Source: Sphingobacterium thalpophilum (GTDB taxonomy: Bacteria > Bacteroidota > Bacteroidia > Sphingobacteriales > Sphingobacteriaceae). Taken from it: DNA of 64,000 nucleotides. The DNA is taken from assembly GCF_901482695.1 (NCBI RefSeq), contig NZ_LR590484.1, positions 4,154,001-4,218,000 on the forward strand. Direction: 5' to 3'. The translations under genes were made by a program, and so were the position numbers. The notes below the pieces were generated by a model. It was not told where the DNA came from, did not search any database, and saw only the letters and a program-made list of their open reading frames with translations. Numbering within the stretch: the stretch's first letter is position 1; every line of letters begins with the position of its first letter. Positions 36,235-43,557 of the stretch are shown here, one piece after another.

Positions 36235-36737
36235 TCGGGAATGATGTCGTTGATTTAGTCCAATCCCGTCGTGAAAGTAACTGGACTCGCCCAGGATTTA
36301 TGTCGAAGCTTTTTACAGACAGCGAACAGTTGTTGGTCGCTGATAGCAAAGATTCGGAGCTCACGGTATGGTTGCTGTGGAGTATGAAAGAAGCTGCTTA
36401 TAAAATATGGCATCGGCATAACAGGATTAGAAAATTCATGCCCAAACAGTTGGTGTGTTCCTTGATCAAGTTGTCTAGCCATTATGCATGGGGTAAGGTA
36501 ACCTGCGGTGAATCAATTTTCTATACTGTGACTATGATTAGTGCCGATCTGATACATAGCATTGCCGTTGATGATCTGGCCAACTTCAGTCAAGTTAAGG
36601 AGATTGAAAAGGCTAAAATTCTGAAAGATCCAGATGGTATTCCCTATTTTTTAGTGCCTGATCGGAGAGAACCTTTGGCGGTTTCAGTAAGCCATCATGG
36701 TCGTTTTGAAAAGTTAGTTGCTCTTTTTGCAGTTTGA
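36231..36737 (+). CDS. 4'-phosphopantetheinyl transferase
   Basis: A 168-residue Sfp/AcpS superfamily enzyme. MIGNDVVDL (Asp in the Mg-binding block) and WSMKEAAYK (Glu and Lys) are the two family motifs, and a LAVSVSH-like strand lies near the C-terminus. It would convert the neighbouring apo-ACP to the holo form using CoA. It is the last gene of the operon. Its presence makes the cluster self-sufficient for carrier activation. Confidence 0.9.
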   Translation: MIGNDVVDLVQSRRESNWTRPGFMSKLFTDSEQLLVADSKDSELTVWLLWSMKEAAYKIWHRHNRIRKFMPKQLVCSLIKLSSHYAWGKVTCGESIFYTVTMISADLIHSIAVDDLANFSQVKEIEKAKILKDPDGIPYFLVPDRREPLAVSVSHHGRFEKLVALFAV

Positions 36738-36874
36738 TTTTTACCTTAAGAATATACGCCCTATTTGCTGCCAACGGGAAGGGTAGCTCTGACCATTCGG
36801 CTACAACAAAGTTCTTTTTGGCAACATACAGCCACAAATGAAAGCTGAAATTTGTTTCATAAATAGTATCTAAT

Positions 36875-37777
36875 ATGAACGTATTTGTTACAGGCGCTAC
36901 CGGTTTCGTCGGAACCGCGGTAGTACATGAATTATTAACTGCTGGCCATACTGTTCTGGGATTGGCTAGGTCAGCAGCATCAGCAGAGAAATTGGTGGAG
37001 ATGGGCGCATCAGTTCATCACGGTGACTTAACCGATTTTCAAAGTTTAAAATCCGGAGCGGCGATGTCAGATGCTGTCATTCATTTGGGGTTTGTTCACG
37101 ATTTTAGCCGCTTTGAAGAGATGTGTGCCCTAGATAAGGAAGTGATCCGTGCGATCGGAGACACATTGCTGGGAACCAGCAAGCCTTTTATCGTGACCTC
37201 CGGAACAGCTTTATTTTCTAGGCCCGGTATAACCACTGAACAGGATGTTTCTACCAACATTCCGAATCCAAGAATTGCTACAGAAAATGCTGCCGATGAA
37301 ATGGCAGCAAAAGGTGTCAACATTGCTGTTATCAGATTGTCGCCATCCGTCCACGGCAGGGGCGACCGCATAGGTTTTGTTCCATTACTGATCAAAGCTG
37401 CGCGGGAAAAAGGTGTTTCGGCGATGATCCATCAAGGAAATAATGTCTGGCCGGCAGTCCACCGTTTAGATGCAGCAGCGCTATACCGTCTGGCTTTAGA
37501 AAAACCTTTTGAAAAAGGGATACGTTATCATGCCGTTGCCGAACAAGGCGTCCCCTTCCGATCGATTGCGGTAGCTATTGCCGAGCAATTGGAGATTCCG
37601 CTCGTTTCCCTTAACGAACAAGAGGCGACACAACATTTCGGGTGGCTTACACACTTTGCAGAGTTGGATAATCTGACATCGAGTGAGCAGACCAAAAAAT
37701 ATTTGGGCTGGATTCCTCAATATCCAACTTTATTGCACGATCTAAAGAAGGGTGATTATTTTACTCCAATGCAATAA
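36875..37777 (+). CDS. SDR-family NAD(P)-dependent epimerase/oxidoreductase
   Basis: A 300-residue extended short-chain dehydrogenase. VTGATGFVGTAVVHELL at residues 5-21 is the nucleotide-binding motif; the central stretch (VTSGTALFSRPG) and SPSVHGRGD resemble the YbjS/3-beta-HSD-like group. The catalytic Tyr-xxx-Lys is not obvious, so activity is uncertain. It sits 137 bases after the PPTase gene on the same strand and 46 bases before an AraC regulator. It could act with the polyketide operon, or form a separate unit with the regulator; the gap favours the latter. Confidence 0.85.
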   Translation: MNVFVTGATGFVGTAVVHELLTAGHTVLGLARSAASAEKLVEMGASVHHGDLTDFQSLKSGAAMSDAVIHLGFVHDFSRFEEMCALDKEVIRAIGDTLLGTSKPFIVTSGTALFSRPGITTEQDVSTNIPNPRIATENAADEMAAKGVNIAVIRLSPSVHGRGDRIGFVPLLIKAAREKGVSAMIHQGNNVWPAVHRLDAAALYRLALEKPFEKGIRYHAVAEQGVPFRSIAVAIAEQLEIPLVSLNEQEATQHFGWLTHFAELDNLTSSEQTKKYLGWIPQYPTLLHDLKKGDYFTPMQ

Positions 37778-37781
37778 AGTG

Positions 37782-37789
37782 TATCTTTG
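37782..37789 (+). promoter_or_regulatory. Candidate -7 promoter element of the AraC-type gene
   Basis: TATCTTTG matches the Bacteroidota -7 consensus TAnnTTTG and lies 34 bases before the ATG at 37824. No good TTG/TTTG is seen at the expected upstream distance, so support is partial. Confidence 0.3.
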
Positions 37790-37823
37790 ATCTGTTTACA
37801 TGTGATATTCTAAAACACTTGAC

Positions 37824-38741
37824 ATGCCAGACTATCAGCCGATAAGACTAAAGACCATATCTGAATTTCATGCTTTGCGCGGTTTACCGAAACCAAAGCA
37901 TCCACTGATCAGTATTGTTGATTTTGAAGATATGACAAAGCCAGCCATAGGCAAGGAGAGTTTGTTATTTGATTATTATACGATTTCCGTCAAAAGAAAT
38001 ATGGATCATAAATACAAGTACGGACAGCATGATTACGATTTTGATGAAGGCATGATGTTCTTTATGGCGCCCCATCAGGTGTTGCGTGTGATAAGAGAAG
38101 AGCAGGGTAAAAATCCGTCTGGATGGATGATGATGATTCATCCAGACTTTTTTTGGAATACCACATTGGCAACATCAATTAAGAGGTACGATTTTTTTGA
38201 TTATGCAGTTAACGAAGCGCTGTTCTTATCGGCGGATGAAGAAATAAAAGTTCAGCAGATTATCGAAAATATCAAACAGGAGTATCAGATGAACATAGAT
38301 CGTTTCAGCCACAACATTATTATTTCTCAGCTTGAAACCATGTTCAATTATGCACAGCGCTTCTATCAGCGTCAATTTATGACCCGCCATAAGGCGAATC
38401 ATCAATTTTTAGAGAAACTGGAAAGGTTGCTGAATAACTATTTTGATGGTGACCATGTCGCTCAGAATGGCCTTCCGACCGTACAGTTTATTTCCGAGAA
38501 GCTGCATATGTCGCCCAAATACATGCGTAGTCTACTCAAATCGCTAACCGGGCAAACTCCGCGACAACTGATCCACGAAAAATTAGTTGACAAGGCCAAA
38601 GAAAAACTTTCCACCACGGACCTGTCAGTCGCTGAGATCGCATACCGTTTGGGTTTTGAACATTCACAGTCTTTCAATAAGCTATTTAAGGCAAAGACGG
38701 ATATTTCACCACTGGAATTTCGGAAGTCATTTTATCAGTAA
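37824..38741 (+). CDS. AraC-family transcriptional regulator
   Basis: A 305-residue regulator. The N-terminal part (about 1-190) resembles a cupin-like sensing domain. The C-terminal about 100 residues form the double helix-turn-helix: VQFISEKLHMSPKYMRSLLKSLTGQTP and LSVAEIAYRLGFEHSQSFNKLFKAKTDISPLEFRKS. In Bacteroidota this architecture is common next to single oxidoreductase genes, so the SDR gene just upstream is its likely target. Confidence 0.92.
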   Translation: MPDYQPIRLKTISEFHALRGLPKPKHPLISIVDFEDMTKPAIGKESLLFDYYTISVKRNMDHKYKYGQHDYDFDEGMMFFMAPHQVLRVIREEQGKNPSGWMMMIHPDFFWNTTLATSIKRYDFFDYAVNEALFLSADEEIKVQQIIENIKQEYQMNIDRFSHNIIISQLETMFNYAQRFYQRQFMTRHKANHQFLEKLERLLNNYFDGDHVAQNGLPTVQFISEKLHMSPKYMRSLLKSLTGQTPRQLIHEKLVDKAKEKLSTTDLSVAEIAYRLGFEHSQSFNKLFKAKTDISPLEFRKSFYQ

Positions 38742-38756
38742 CAGTCTATGCACATG

Positions 38757-39473
38757 TTAGGTAAATACGGTGTCAATGATAGTGCCGATAAGGAATACAG
38801 CTATTGTGAAGGTTATAAAACCAATAAGATAGGCGGCGATCGCTTTTATATAATTCGTTATTTTACTTTGATCGAAAAATTGCCCCATGGACCAAACACA
38901 GTAGCAGAAGCCGAGTATGCTTCCATATATCATGCTATTCTTATGTGTAATTCCTTCAATCAAGGCAAAGACTGTATAGATTAGCATCGTCATGCCCATT
39001 GTGAAACATAGAAGTATGGTAATTTCAAAAATATTGTAGCCATATTTCCTAAAAAACAGTTTTGCCCAGAAAGCAATGAATATCCCCATAATGATGTTTG
39101 CATAGCCATAGTGATGCTGTATCCATAGATACATGGATGCTGTCGCAGAAGGTTTGGATTCGTAAAAACGGACATAGTTTTCCTCAATATGAAAAATATG
39201 GGTAATAATGGAGTATATCAACGAGGTGACAATGATAAAAATAATAGGTTTGACTAAGCGGCTTCGGTTTTCGGAAATGTAATGTCTTATATTTTTTCCT
39301 GGCGTGGTAATGAGTTCACGGATGGTATACAGAATGCCCCGTTCAAAATGAAGTACATGTTCAATCTCGTGCGTGATATAATGGGCGTCAATTCTTTTGA
39401 GTACCGCTGGTTGACCGCAGTTGGGGCAGAATTTAGAGGTAACATCAGTGCCACAGTTTTTGCAATGAATCAT
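38757..39473 (-). CDS. DUF3667-family membrane protein with zinc ribbon
   Basis: A 238-residue protein. An N-terminal zinc ribbon (CKNCGTDVTSKFCPNCG, two CxxC pairs) is followed by DAHYITHEIEHVLHFERGILYTIRELITTPGKNIRHYI, typical of DUF3667. Several hydrophobic segments follow (FIIVTSLIYSIITHIF, ILLCFTMGMTMLIYTVFALI, AAYLIGFITFTIAVFLIG). It is an inner-membrane protein of unknown function, widespread in Bacteroidota. It is convergent with the AraC gene, with 15 bases between the stops. Confidence 0.88.
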   Translation of the reverse strand: MIHCKNCGTDVTSKFCPNCGQPAVLKRIDAHYITHEIEHVLHFERGILYTIRELITTPGKNIRHYISENRSRLVKPIIFIIVTSLIYSIITHIFHIEENYVRFYESKPSATASMYLWIQHHYGYANIIMGIFIAFWAKLFFRKYGYNIFEITILLCFTMGMTMLIYTVFALIEGITHKNSMIYGSILGFCYCVWSMGQFFDQSKITNYIKAIAAYLIGFITFTIAVFLIGTIIDTVFT

Positions 39474-39591
39474 TATAGATGTTTTATAGGTGTTAGGGTT
39501 TTCAATATAGACTGTCTCTAAATTTTCGCTTATGGCTGGGTGGACATTCTACATTTTCCGCTCAAAAATAGGATAGATTGTTCTAATAAAG

Positions 39592-39616
39592 ACTACACGG
39601 AAGTGTAGTTTTTTTT
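39592..39616 (+). terminator. Terminator-like hairpin 24 bases upstream of the LuxR-type gene
   Basis: ACTACAC-GGAA-GTGTAGT (39592-39609) followed by a run of Ts to 39616 is a textbook intrinsic terminator in the plus direction. No plus-strand gene precedes it (the upstream gene is on the minus strand). It may therefore be an attenuator in the leader of the gene at 39641, or simply block read-through from the AraC unit. Confidence 0.6.
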
Positions 39617-39640
39617 ATTTTCGGAATATAGAATTTCGCT

Positions 39641-40396
39641 ATGGATTTTAACGATTTATTTTCCCCTAAAAATACAGTTACCCAGCTATCCGTAAAGGAT
39701 TTGGAACAGGCTAATCATTATATAGAACTCGTTAAGGCGTTTGCCCGTGTTACCTATAATAGTATATATATAATTGATTATCAGATGAAATCATTTGAAT
39801 TTGTTTCTGGCAACCCTTTATTTCTGGCTGGTTTAAGTCCAGGGGAAGTGATGGAAATGGGTTATAGTTTTTATCAAAAATATGTCCCATTAACGGATTT
39901 TGAGATGCTTATCAACATTAACAATGCTGGTTTCAGCTTTTATGAGACAATACCGGTGGAGGATCGGAAGCTGTATGTTATCTCTTATGATTTTCAAATC
40001 CAGGATGCGAGCAAAAAATATATTTTAATCAATCATAAGCTGACTCCGTTTTTTTTAACCGAAGAAGGGAAGATATGGAAAGCCATGTGTATCGTATCCT
40101 TATCTTCTAACATATCTTCGGGGAATGTCACGATAGAGAAACTCCATTCGGATTTGATATGGCATCTCGATCTTTCGACAAATAAATGGGTAGCTAATAC
40201 ACGAGTTAACCTTACACAACGGGAAATAGAGATTTTACGTTATTATCACAGGGGTCTTAATATTCACGAAACGTCTAAAAAGATATTCATTTCGATAGAC
40301 ACGGTAAAATTCCACCGTCGGAAGCTATTTGAAAAGTTAGGTGTGAGTAACATGAGTGAAGCTTTGGCTTTCGCCTTAAACAATAGATTGTTGTAA
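39641..40396 (+). CDS. LuxR-type HTH transcriptional regulator with PAS-like N-terminal domain
   Basis: A 251-residue protein. The C-terminal helix-turn-helix (about residues 188-250: LTQREIEILRYYHRGLNIHETSKKIFISIDTVKFHRRKLFEKLGVSN) is LuxR/FixJ type. The N-terminal about 150 residues look PAS-like (YNSIYIIDYQMKSFEFVSGNP). It may sense a small ligand or redox state. It has no adjacent partner gene of clear function. Expression might be affected by the terminator-like hairpin just upstream of its start. Confidence 0.88.
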   Translation: MDFNDLFSPKNTVTQLSVKDLEQANHYIELVKAFARVTYNSIYIIDYQMKSFEFVSGNPLFLAGLSPGEVMEMGYSFYQKYVPLTDFEMLININNAGFSFYETIPVEDRKLYVISYDFQIQDASKKYILINHKLTPFFLTEEGKIWKAMCIVSLSSNISSGNVTIEKLHSDLIWHLDLSTNKWVANTRVNLTQREIEILRYYHRGLNIHETSKKIFISIDTVKFHRRKLFEKLGVSNMSEALAFALNNRLL

Positions 40397-40474
40397 ATGG
40401 CAGCACGCTTAGGCAAACATCCTATCCGAAGACAGAATTTTGAAAATTACTAAAATTATTAGTGGTTTTGAGCT

Positions 40475-40933
40475 ATGAATCTGCTTGAAATTCACTGTCG
40501 GGGAAGAGTAATGTTTGCGCAGATTGTCGTGCATGGAAGAGGCCCGGGTATGCGCGATTTCTATTTGTATCATAAAAACAGTATTATTTATTATATCTTT
40601 CGAAAAGATCGAGGAAGCTGGCTGCTTGCGTATGGCGAGCTTGCAGATGACATAAAAGAGGCCTGTATCGATGCACTCATATTACGCTACGATCACGATG
40701 TGCCACAAATGTTCTATCATCAGGGGAAGCGTTACGTTGTGCGAGTCAGACCTAAGAAGTATAATATTTGGCATTTTTTCGTGAATGATGTTTATGCTGC
40801 AAGTGTTCAGTATGATCGTTTTAGTAAACGATTTGAATATCACTATGACGAACAAACCGTATTAACCGAGGAGCATATCCAGAAATATATCGACATGATT
40901 CAGCAAGGTAAAATCAGATGGCGACGCCGATGA
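40475..40933 (+). CDS. Hypothetical protein
   Basis: A 152-residue basic, aromatic-rich protein with no signal peptide or membrane helix. I do not recognise a family. Alternating beta-type stretches (YYIFRKDRGSWLLAY, RYVVRVRPKKYNIWHFFV) suggest a small beta-rich fold with a C-terminal helix. It is followed by a bidirectional terminator shared with the convergent small membrane-protein gene. Confidence 0.6.
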   Translation: MNLLEIHCRGRVMFAQIVVHGRGPGMRDFYLYHKNSIIYYIFRKDRGSWLLAYGELADDIKEACIDALILRYDHDVPQMFYHQGKRYVVRVRPKKYNIWHFFVNDVYAASVQYDRFSKRFEYHYDEQTVLTEEHIQKYIDMIQQGKIRWRRR

Positions 40934-41001
40934 TAAACGAAGATACCTATTTCAAAACTATTCAAGTCAGTGAAGGATAGTTGCTCTGGTAGGTTTATAA
41001 A

Positions 41002-41037
41002 ATCAAAAAAGACGGAACAAATTCCGTCTTTTTTGAT
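41002..41037. terminator. Bidirectional intrinsic terminator
   Basis: A perfect 16-bp inverted repeat (arms 41002-41017 and 41022-41037, core GACGGAA/TTCCGTC, loop CAAA). It has an A-run on the left and a T-run on the right, so it can stop transcripts from both sides. It serves the hypothetical gene at 40475 (plus) and the gene at 41057 (minus). Confidence 0.9.
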
Positions 41038-41056
41038 CAACAATTCAAATAAGCTT

Positions 41057-41293
41057 CTAATCGTGGCCTTCAGTTTTTACAATCTTATTGTAAATACCCA
41101 GCAGTAGAAAAGGTGCAGCCCATTGGCCGATGAACAGTGCGTCACTGTCGCGTGTTGTTTTGCAACATTTCAATGCCGCAGAAACTCCCATAGCGACAAA
41201 AGCCGCACCTAAAAATAAAACTGATGGAAGCTTTGATGTTTCTTTTTCGATACCTTTCGTAACCTTGTCCTCGTTTCCTGTTGTTAGTGCCAT
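41057..41293 (-). CDS. Small membrane protein of unknown function
   Basis: 78 residues from the ATG at 41293 (MALTTGNEDKVTKGIEKE). The frame is open up to 41464, but the extra N-terminus is part of a degenerate phosphatase gene and not native. Two hydrophobic segments (SVLFLGAAFVAMGVSAAL, QWAAPFLLLGIYNKIV) suggest a two-pass inner-membrane protein. I do not know its function. Confidence 0.72.
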   Translation of the reverse strand: MALTTGNEDKVTKGIEKETSKLPSVLFLGAAFVAMGVSAALKCCKTTRDSDALFIGQWAAPFLLLGIYNKIVKTEGHD

Positions 41294-41410
41294 AATTTTT
41301 ATATTTAAGTTTATTTTTGAACTGATCTCGATGGAATTTGGTTTACAAAGAATTAAAAAAGGGCGAGGTCGTCTAATCCTAAGCTCCTCTTGATCGGCGA
41401 ACGATACAGT

Positions 41411-41660
41411 AACTACTGCGACATGTTGTCCTGGGGTATAGGTAAGCCACGTATCCCGACACAAGATAGGCGAGAATACCTCCGTTCATGCTTTTGTGTG
41501 ATAAAAGTAGCCCCTTGAACCGCTACGGCAGTGTGATTAGCTGGAAAAGAATGATTGTCGCTGCCATCAGGGCGCTGCTTTTTTATCCTATGTTTTAATA
41601 TATAGGCCGGGGCAACAGTTGATGCACCCGATATCACGAAGTTTTTAGTTCGTTGGGAAA
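41411..41660 (-). pseudogene. Fragment of a PAP2-family phosphatase gene, frameshifted
   Basis: Reading the minus strand from 41660, the frame gives ILKHRIKKQRPDGSDNHSF then PANHTAVAVQGATF. This matches the PAP2/acid phosphatase signature K-x6-RP ... SFPSGHT-x-AF, with Ser-Gly replaced by Ala-Asn. After about codon 55 the homologous sequence (GGILAYLVSGYVAY) continues only in another frame, so there is a frameshift. No start codon or N-terminal part exists upstream, because the vsr gene ends at 41661. The 366-base stretch 41294-41660 holds no intact gene. The break point marks one edge of the restriction-modification island. Confidence 0.7.
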
Positions 41661-42143
41661 TTATGGCCAGAGCCTCCTAGTTTCGAGAAACAACTCAATT
41701 TGATTGAGCACTTTAGGAAGATTTCTGAGAATGTCCTGTGTCCAGAATCTGAAAACGACGTAATCCATATCGCGCAGGGCTTTGTTGACACGTCTGTCTT
41801 TTTGCATATTACGTTCGATCTTCGGAATCCAGAAAAGCTGATTGGATTTGATACGCTCTTTATTATTTTTCCAGTCAAAGCCATGCCAGAATTCTCCATC
41901 TACGAATATGGCGAGTTTATATTTTTTAATGACAATATCCGGAGTTCCAGGAAGAGATTTATCGTGCAAACGAAATCGTATGTTTTTAGCCCACAATGCT
42001 TTTCGTAGTATTAATTCCGGCTTTGAATTGCGACTTCTGATTTTGGACATGTTGAAGCTGCGTGTCGGGCTCGTATAGAAACCGGCAGCTTCCTCAAAAC
42101 GTGGGACATGTATTTTATCTGCTTCCTCTTCGTAGTTCCCCAT
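41661..42143 (-). CDS. vsr: Very short patch repair endonuclease (Vsr-like)
   Basis: A 160-residue Vsr-type nuclease. It nicks DNA 5' of T in T:G mismatches formed by deamination of 5-methylcytosine. Signature: MSKIRSRNSKPELILRKALW, GTPDIVIKKYKLAIFVDGEFWHG with Asp69 and His87, and KIERNMQKDRRVNKALRD. The zinc-binding cysteines of Escherichia coli Vsr (GCFWHHH region) are absent; the same place reads GEFWHGFDW. It lies with a Dcm-type methyltransferase and an EcoRII-type endonuclease, the classic context, and is divergent from the gene at 42287. Confidence 0.92.
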   Translation of the reverse strand: MGNYEEEADKIHVPRFEEAAGFYTSPTRSFNMSKIRSRNSKPELILRKALWAKNIRFRLHDKSLPGTPDIVIKKYKLAIFVDGEFWHGFDWKNNKERIKSNQLFWIPKIERNMQKDRRVNKALRDMDYVVFRFWTQDILRNLPKVLNQIELFLETRRLWP

Positions 42144-42210
42144 TTGCTAAAATTACAAATATCTTGTCTAACGGAACAATATTTTTGTGGAAGTCGTTTG
42201 TGGAAGCTGA

Positions 42211-42242
42211 GTTCACTTATATCCTATTGCGTCTATTGGTTC
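42211..42242. promoter_or_regulatory. C-box-like operator copy 1 (between vsr and the unknown gene)
   Basis: GTTCACTTATATCC followed by TATTG at 42211-42229 repeats, with a single mismatch over 19 bases, the sequence at 43256-43274 in front of the regulator gene. It lies 58 bases upstream of the gene at 42287 and 68 bases upstream of vsr. The second half-site here is weaker. Confidence 0.6.
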
Positions 42243-42286
42243 TTTTTTATAATTTAGGTTAATATGTTTACCTTATACAGATAGCC

Positions 42287-43243
42287 TTGAAAGCAGAAAT
42301 TATCGACAACTTAAGCACTTTGATTGCCTATAATGTCAGGGGCAGTGTGCAATACAAGCATCGGTTTGATGGCTTTGTGGGCGAACTGGACTTTAAGGAA
42401 TTTATGACACTTAGAAAACCTGACAATATCTTTTTGGACGGAGGGATGTTTGTACCCATTAAACAGAAGACGTCATATTTGGAAAACCCCGTTTATTTTA
42501 CTGTGACATCACAACCGATCGAAAACTACCGCGACGTTTATAGCAGGTTTTCAAACGTGAGCTGCAAAGCACTGTATATTTTATGCTGGAACGCGGATAC
42601 ATCACATACCTGGGACAGAAAAGATATCTTGAATATTGGCAAATCTATCCTTGTTCCCACATTTATTGTATATAAATTTAAGGACGGCGACTTTATCAGC
42701 TCCTCATTGGACGAGCTTCTGGCAGAGTTTAGGAAAACATACCATTCGTATAAAGACGAGGTTAACTCCTGCATAAAACAACATTTTGCGGACACATTAA
42801 TGCGCTTTGATGAAACCCACTTAAAAGAACTATATCTGCAGCGGCTCGTCTTTGACGGATATATAGGGCTTCAATATGAACGGGGGAAGCCTACTGATAT
42901 TGATCAGATAGTACTTTCTGGAAAAACAGATGACTATTATTTACTTGAAGTCAAGGAGAAAGATCTCTGTAAGCGGGAACCAAAAGGCTTTGGCATGGAT
43001 ATAGAACGTATTGGCTTCTTTGGAGATTTAAAGCGGCAGATCGGGATGGAGACTTATTATTTTATAAAGCAGATAAAAGATCAGAGGACGCGTGAGTTCC
43101 TGCAATGGCGCTATATCACAATGACGGATTTTTTCAAATATTGCCTCAAAGAAAATGTTGAAGGCGGGATAGGTATGAGATCAGAGAATTCCAAAAATTA
43201 TACCTGGATATGTCCTGAGAATCATTTTAAGGTCTATCCTTGA
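42287..43243 (+). CDS. Unknown protein of restriction-modification island, candidate PD-(D/E)XK nuclease
   Basis: 318 residues from a TTG codon at 42287. No ATG or GTG is available between the preceding in-frame stop (42260) and this point, so a TTG start is the simplest choice. I do not recognise a named family. In the C-terminal half, DIDQIVLSG...YYLLEVKEKD places an Asp and a Glu-x-Lys about 13 residues apart on strand-like sequence, the spacing expected of a PD-(D/E)XK nuclease core. The N-terminal half is mixed alpha/beta. It shares a C-box-like operator sequence with the controller gene, so it is likely regulated as part of the island. It may be a second nuclease or an accessory factor. 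Confidence 0.7.
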   Translation: MKAEIIDNLSTLIAYNVRGSVQYKHRFDGFVGELDFKEFMTLRKPDNIFLDGGMFVPIKQKTSYLENPVYFTVTSQPIENYRDVYSRFSNVSCKALYILCWNADTSHTWDRKDILNIGKSILVPTFIVYKFKDGDFISSSLDELLAEFRKTYHSYKDEVNSCIKQHFADTLMRFDETHLKELYLQRLVFDGYIGLQYERGKPTDIDQIVLSGKTDDYYLLEVKEKDLCKREPKGFGMDIERIGFFGDLKRQIGMETYYFIKQIKDQRTREFLQWRYITMTDFFKYCLKENVEGGIGMRSENSKNYTWICPENHFKVYP

Positions 43244-43255
43244 AATAATCCAAAA

Positions 43256-43283
43256 GTTCACTTATATCCGATTGACTTATAAG
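43256..43283 (+). promoter_or_regulatory. C-box-like operator copy 2 (in front of the controller gene)
   Basis: CACTTATATCC and GACTTATAAGCC stand as two adjacent half-operators at 43259-43283, 23 bases before the ATG at 43306. The arrangement resembles known C-protein operators built from repeated GACTTATAGTC-like boxes. A TTG inside it and ACTTTG 19-21 bases downstream could form the promoter, giving a very short leader. Confidence 0.65.
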
Positions 43284-43305
43284 CCAATTTTGGCGACTTT
43301 GCAAT

Positions 43306-43533
43306 ATGGATATCAAAATAAAAGTTGGGCTGAGAATTAGAGAGTTACGTAAGTCACTGGGCTTAACTCAGGAGGCTTTGGCGTTTAAAGCTGCCATGGA
43401 CAAGACATACCTCAACGAAATTGAAAACGGTAAGAGAAATGTTTCTATCGTCAATCTGGAAAAGATAATCATTGCATTGGATACGACATTTGCGGTGTTT
43501 TTTCAGGAGAGCCATACATTAGACCAGGCCTAA
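43306..43533 (+). CDS. XRE-family controller (C) protein of the restriction-modification system
   Basis: A 75-residue single helix-turn-helix protein: IRELRKSLGLTQEALAFKA, then DKTYLNEIENGKRNVSIVNLEKI. Length and sequence pattern match C proteins such as C.Esp1396I, which time endonuclease expression by binding C-boxes. C-box-like sequence lies directly upstream, so autoregulation is likely. The methyltransferase gene begins 24 bases after its stop, so the two are probably one transcript. Confidence 0.85.
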   Translation: MDIKIKVGLRIRELRKSLGLTQEALAFKAAMDKTYLNEIENGKRNVSIVNLEKIIIALDTTFAVFFQESHTLDQA

Positions 43534-43557
43534 TTTGATGGATCTGACATTTTATTT

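Noticed and set aside
38748..38984. Plus-strand open frame overlapping the 3' end of the DUF3667 gene
   Set aside because: It lies fully antisense to a clear minus-strand membrane protein and shows no domain; it is a shadow frame.
41057..41464. Longer 135-codon version of the small membrane protein gene
   Set aside because: The added N-terminus overlaps the degenerate PAP2 sequence; the ATG at 41293 gives a coherent two-segment membrane protein.
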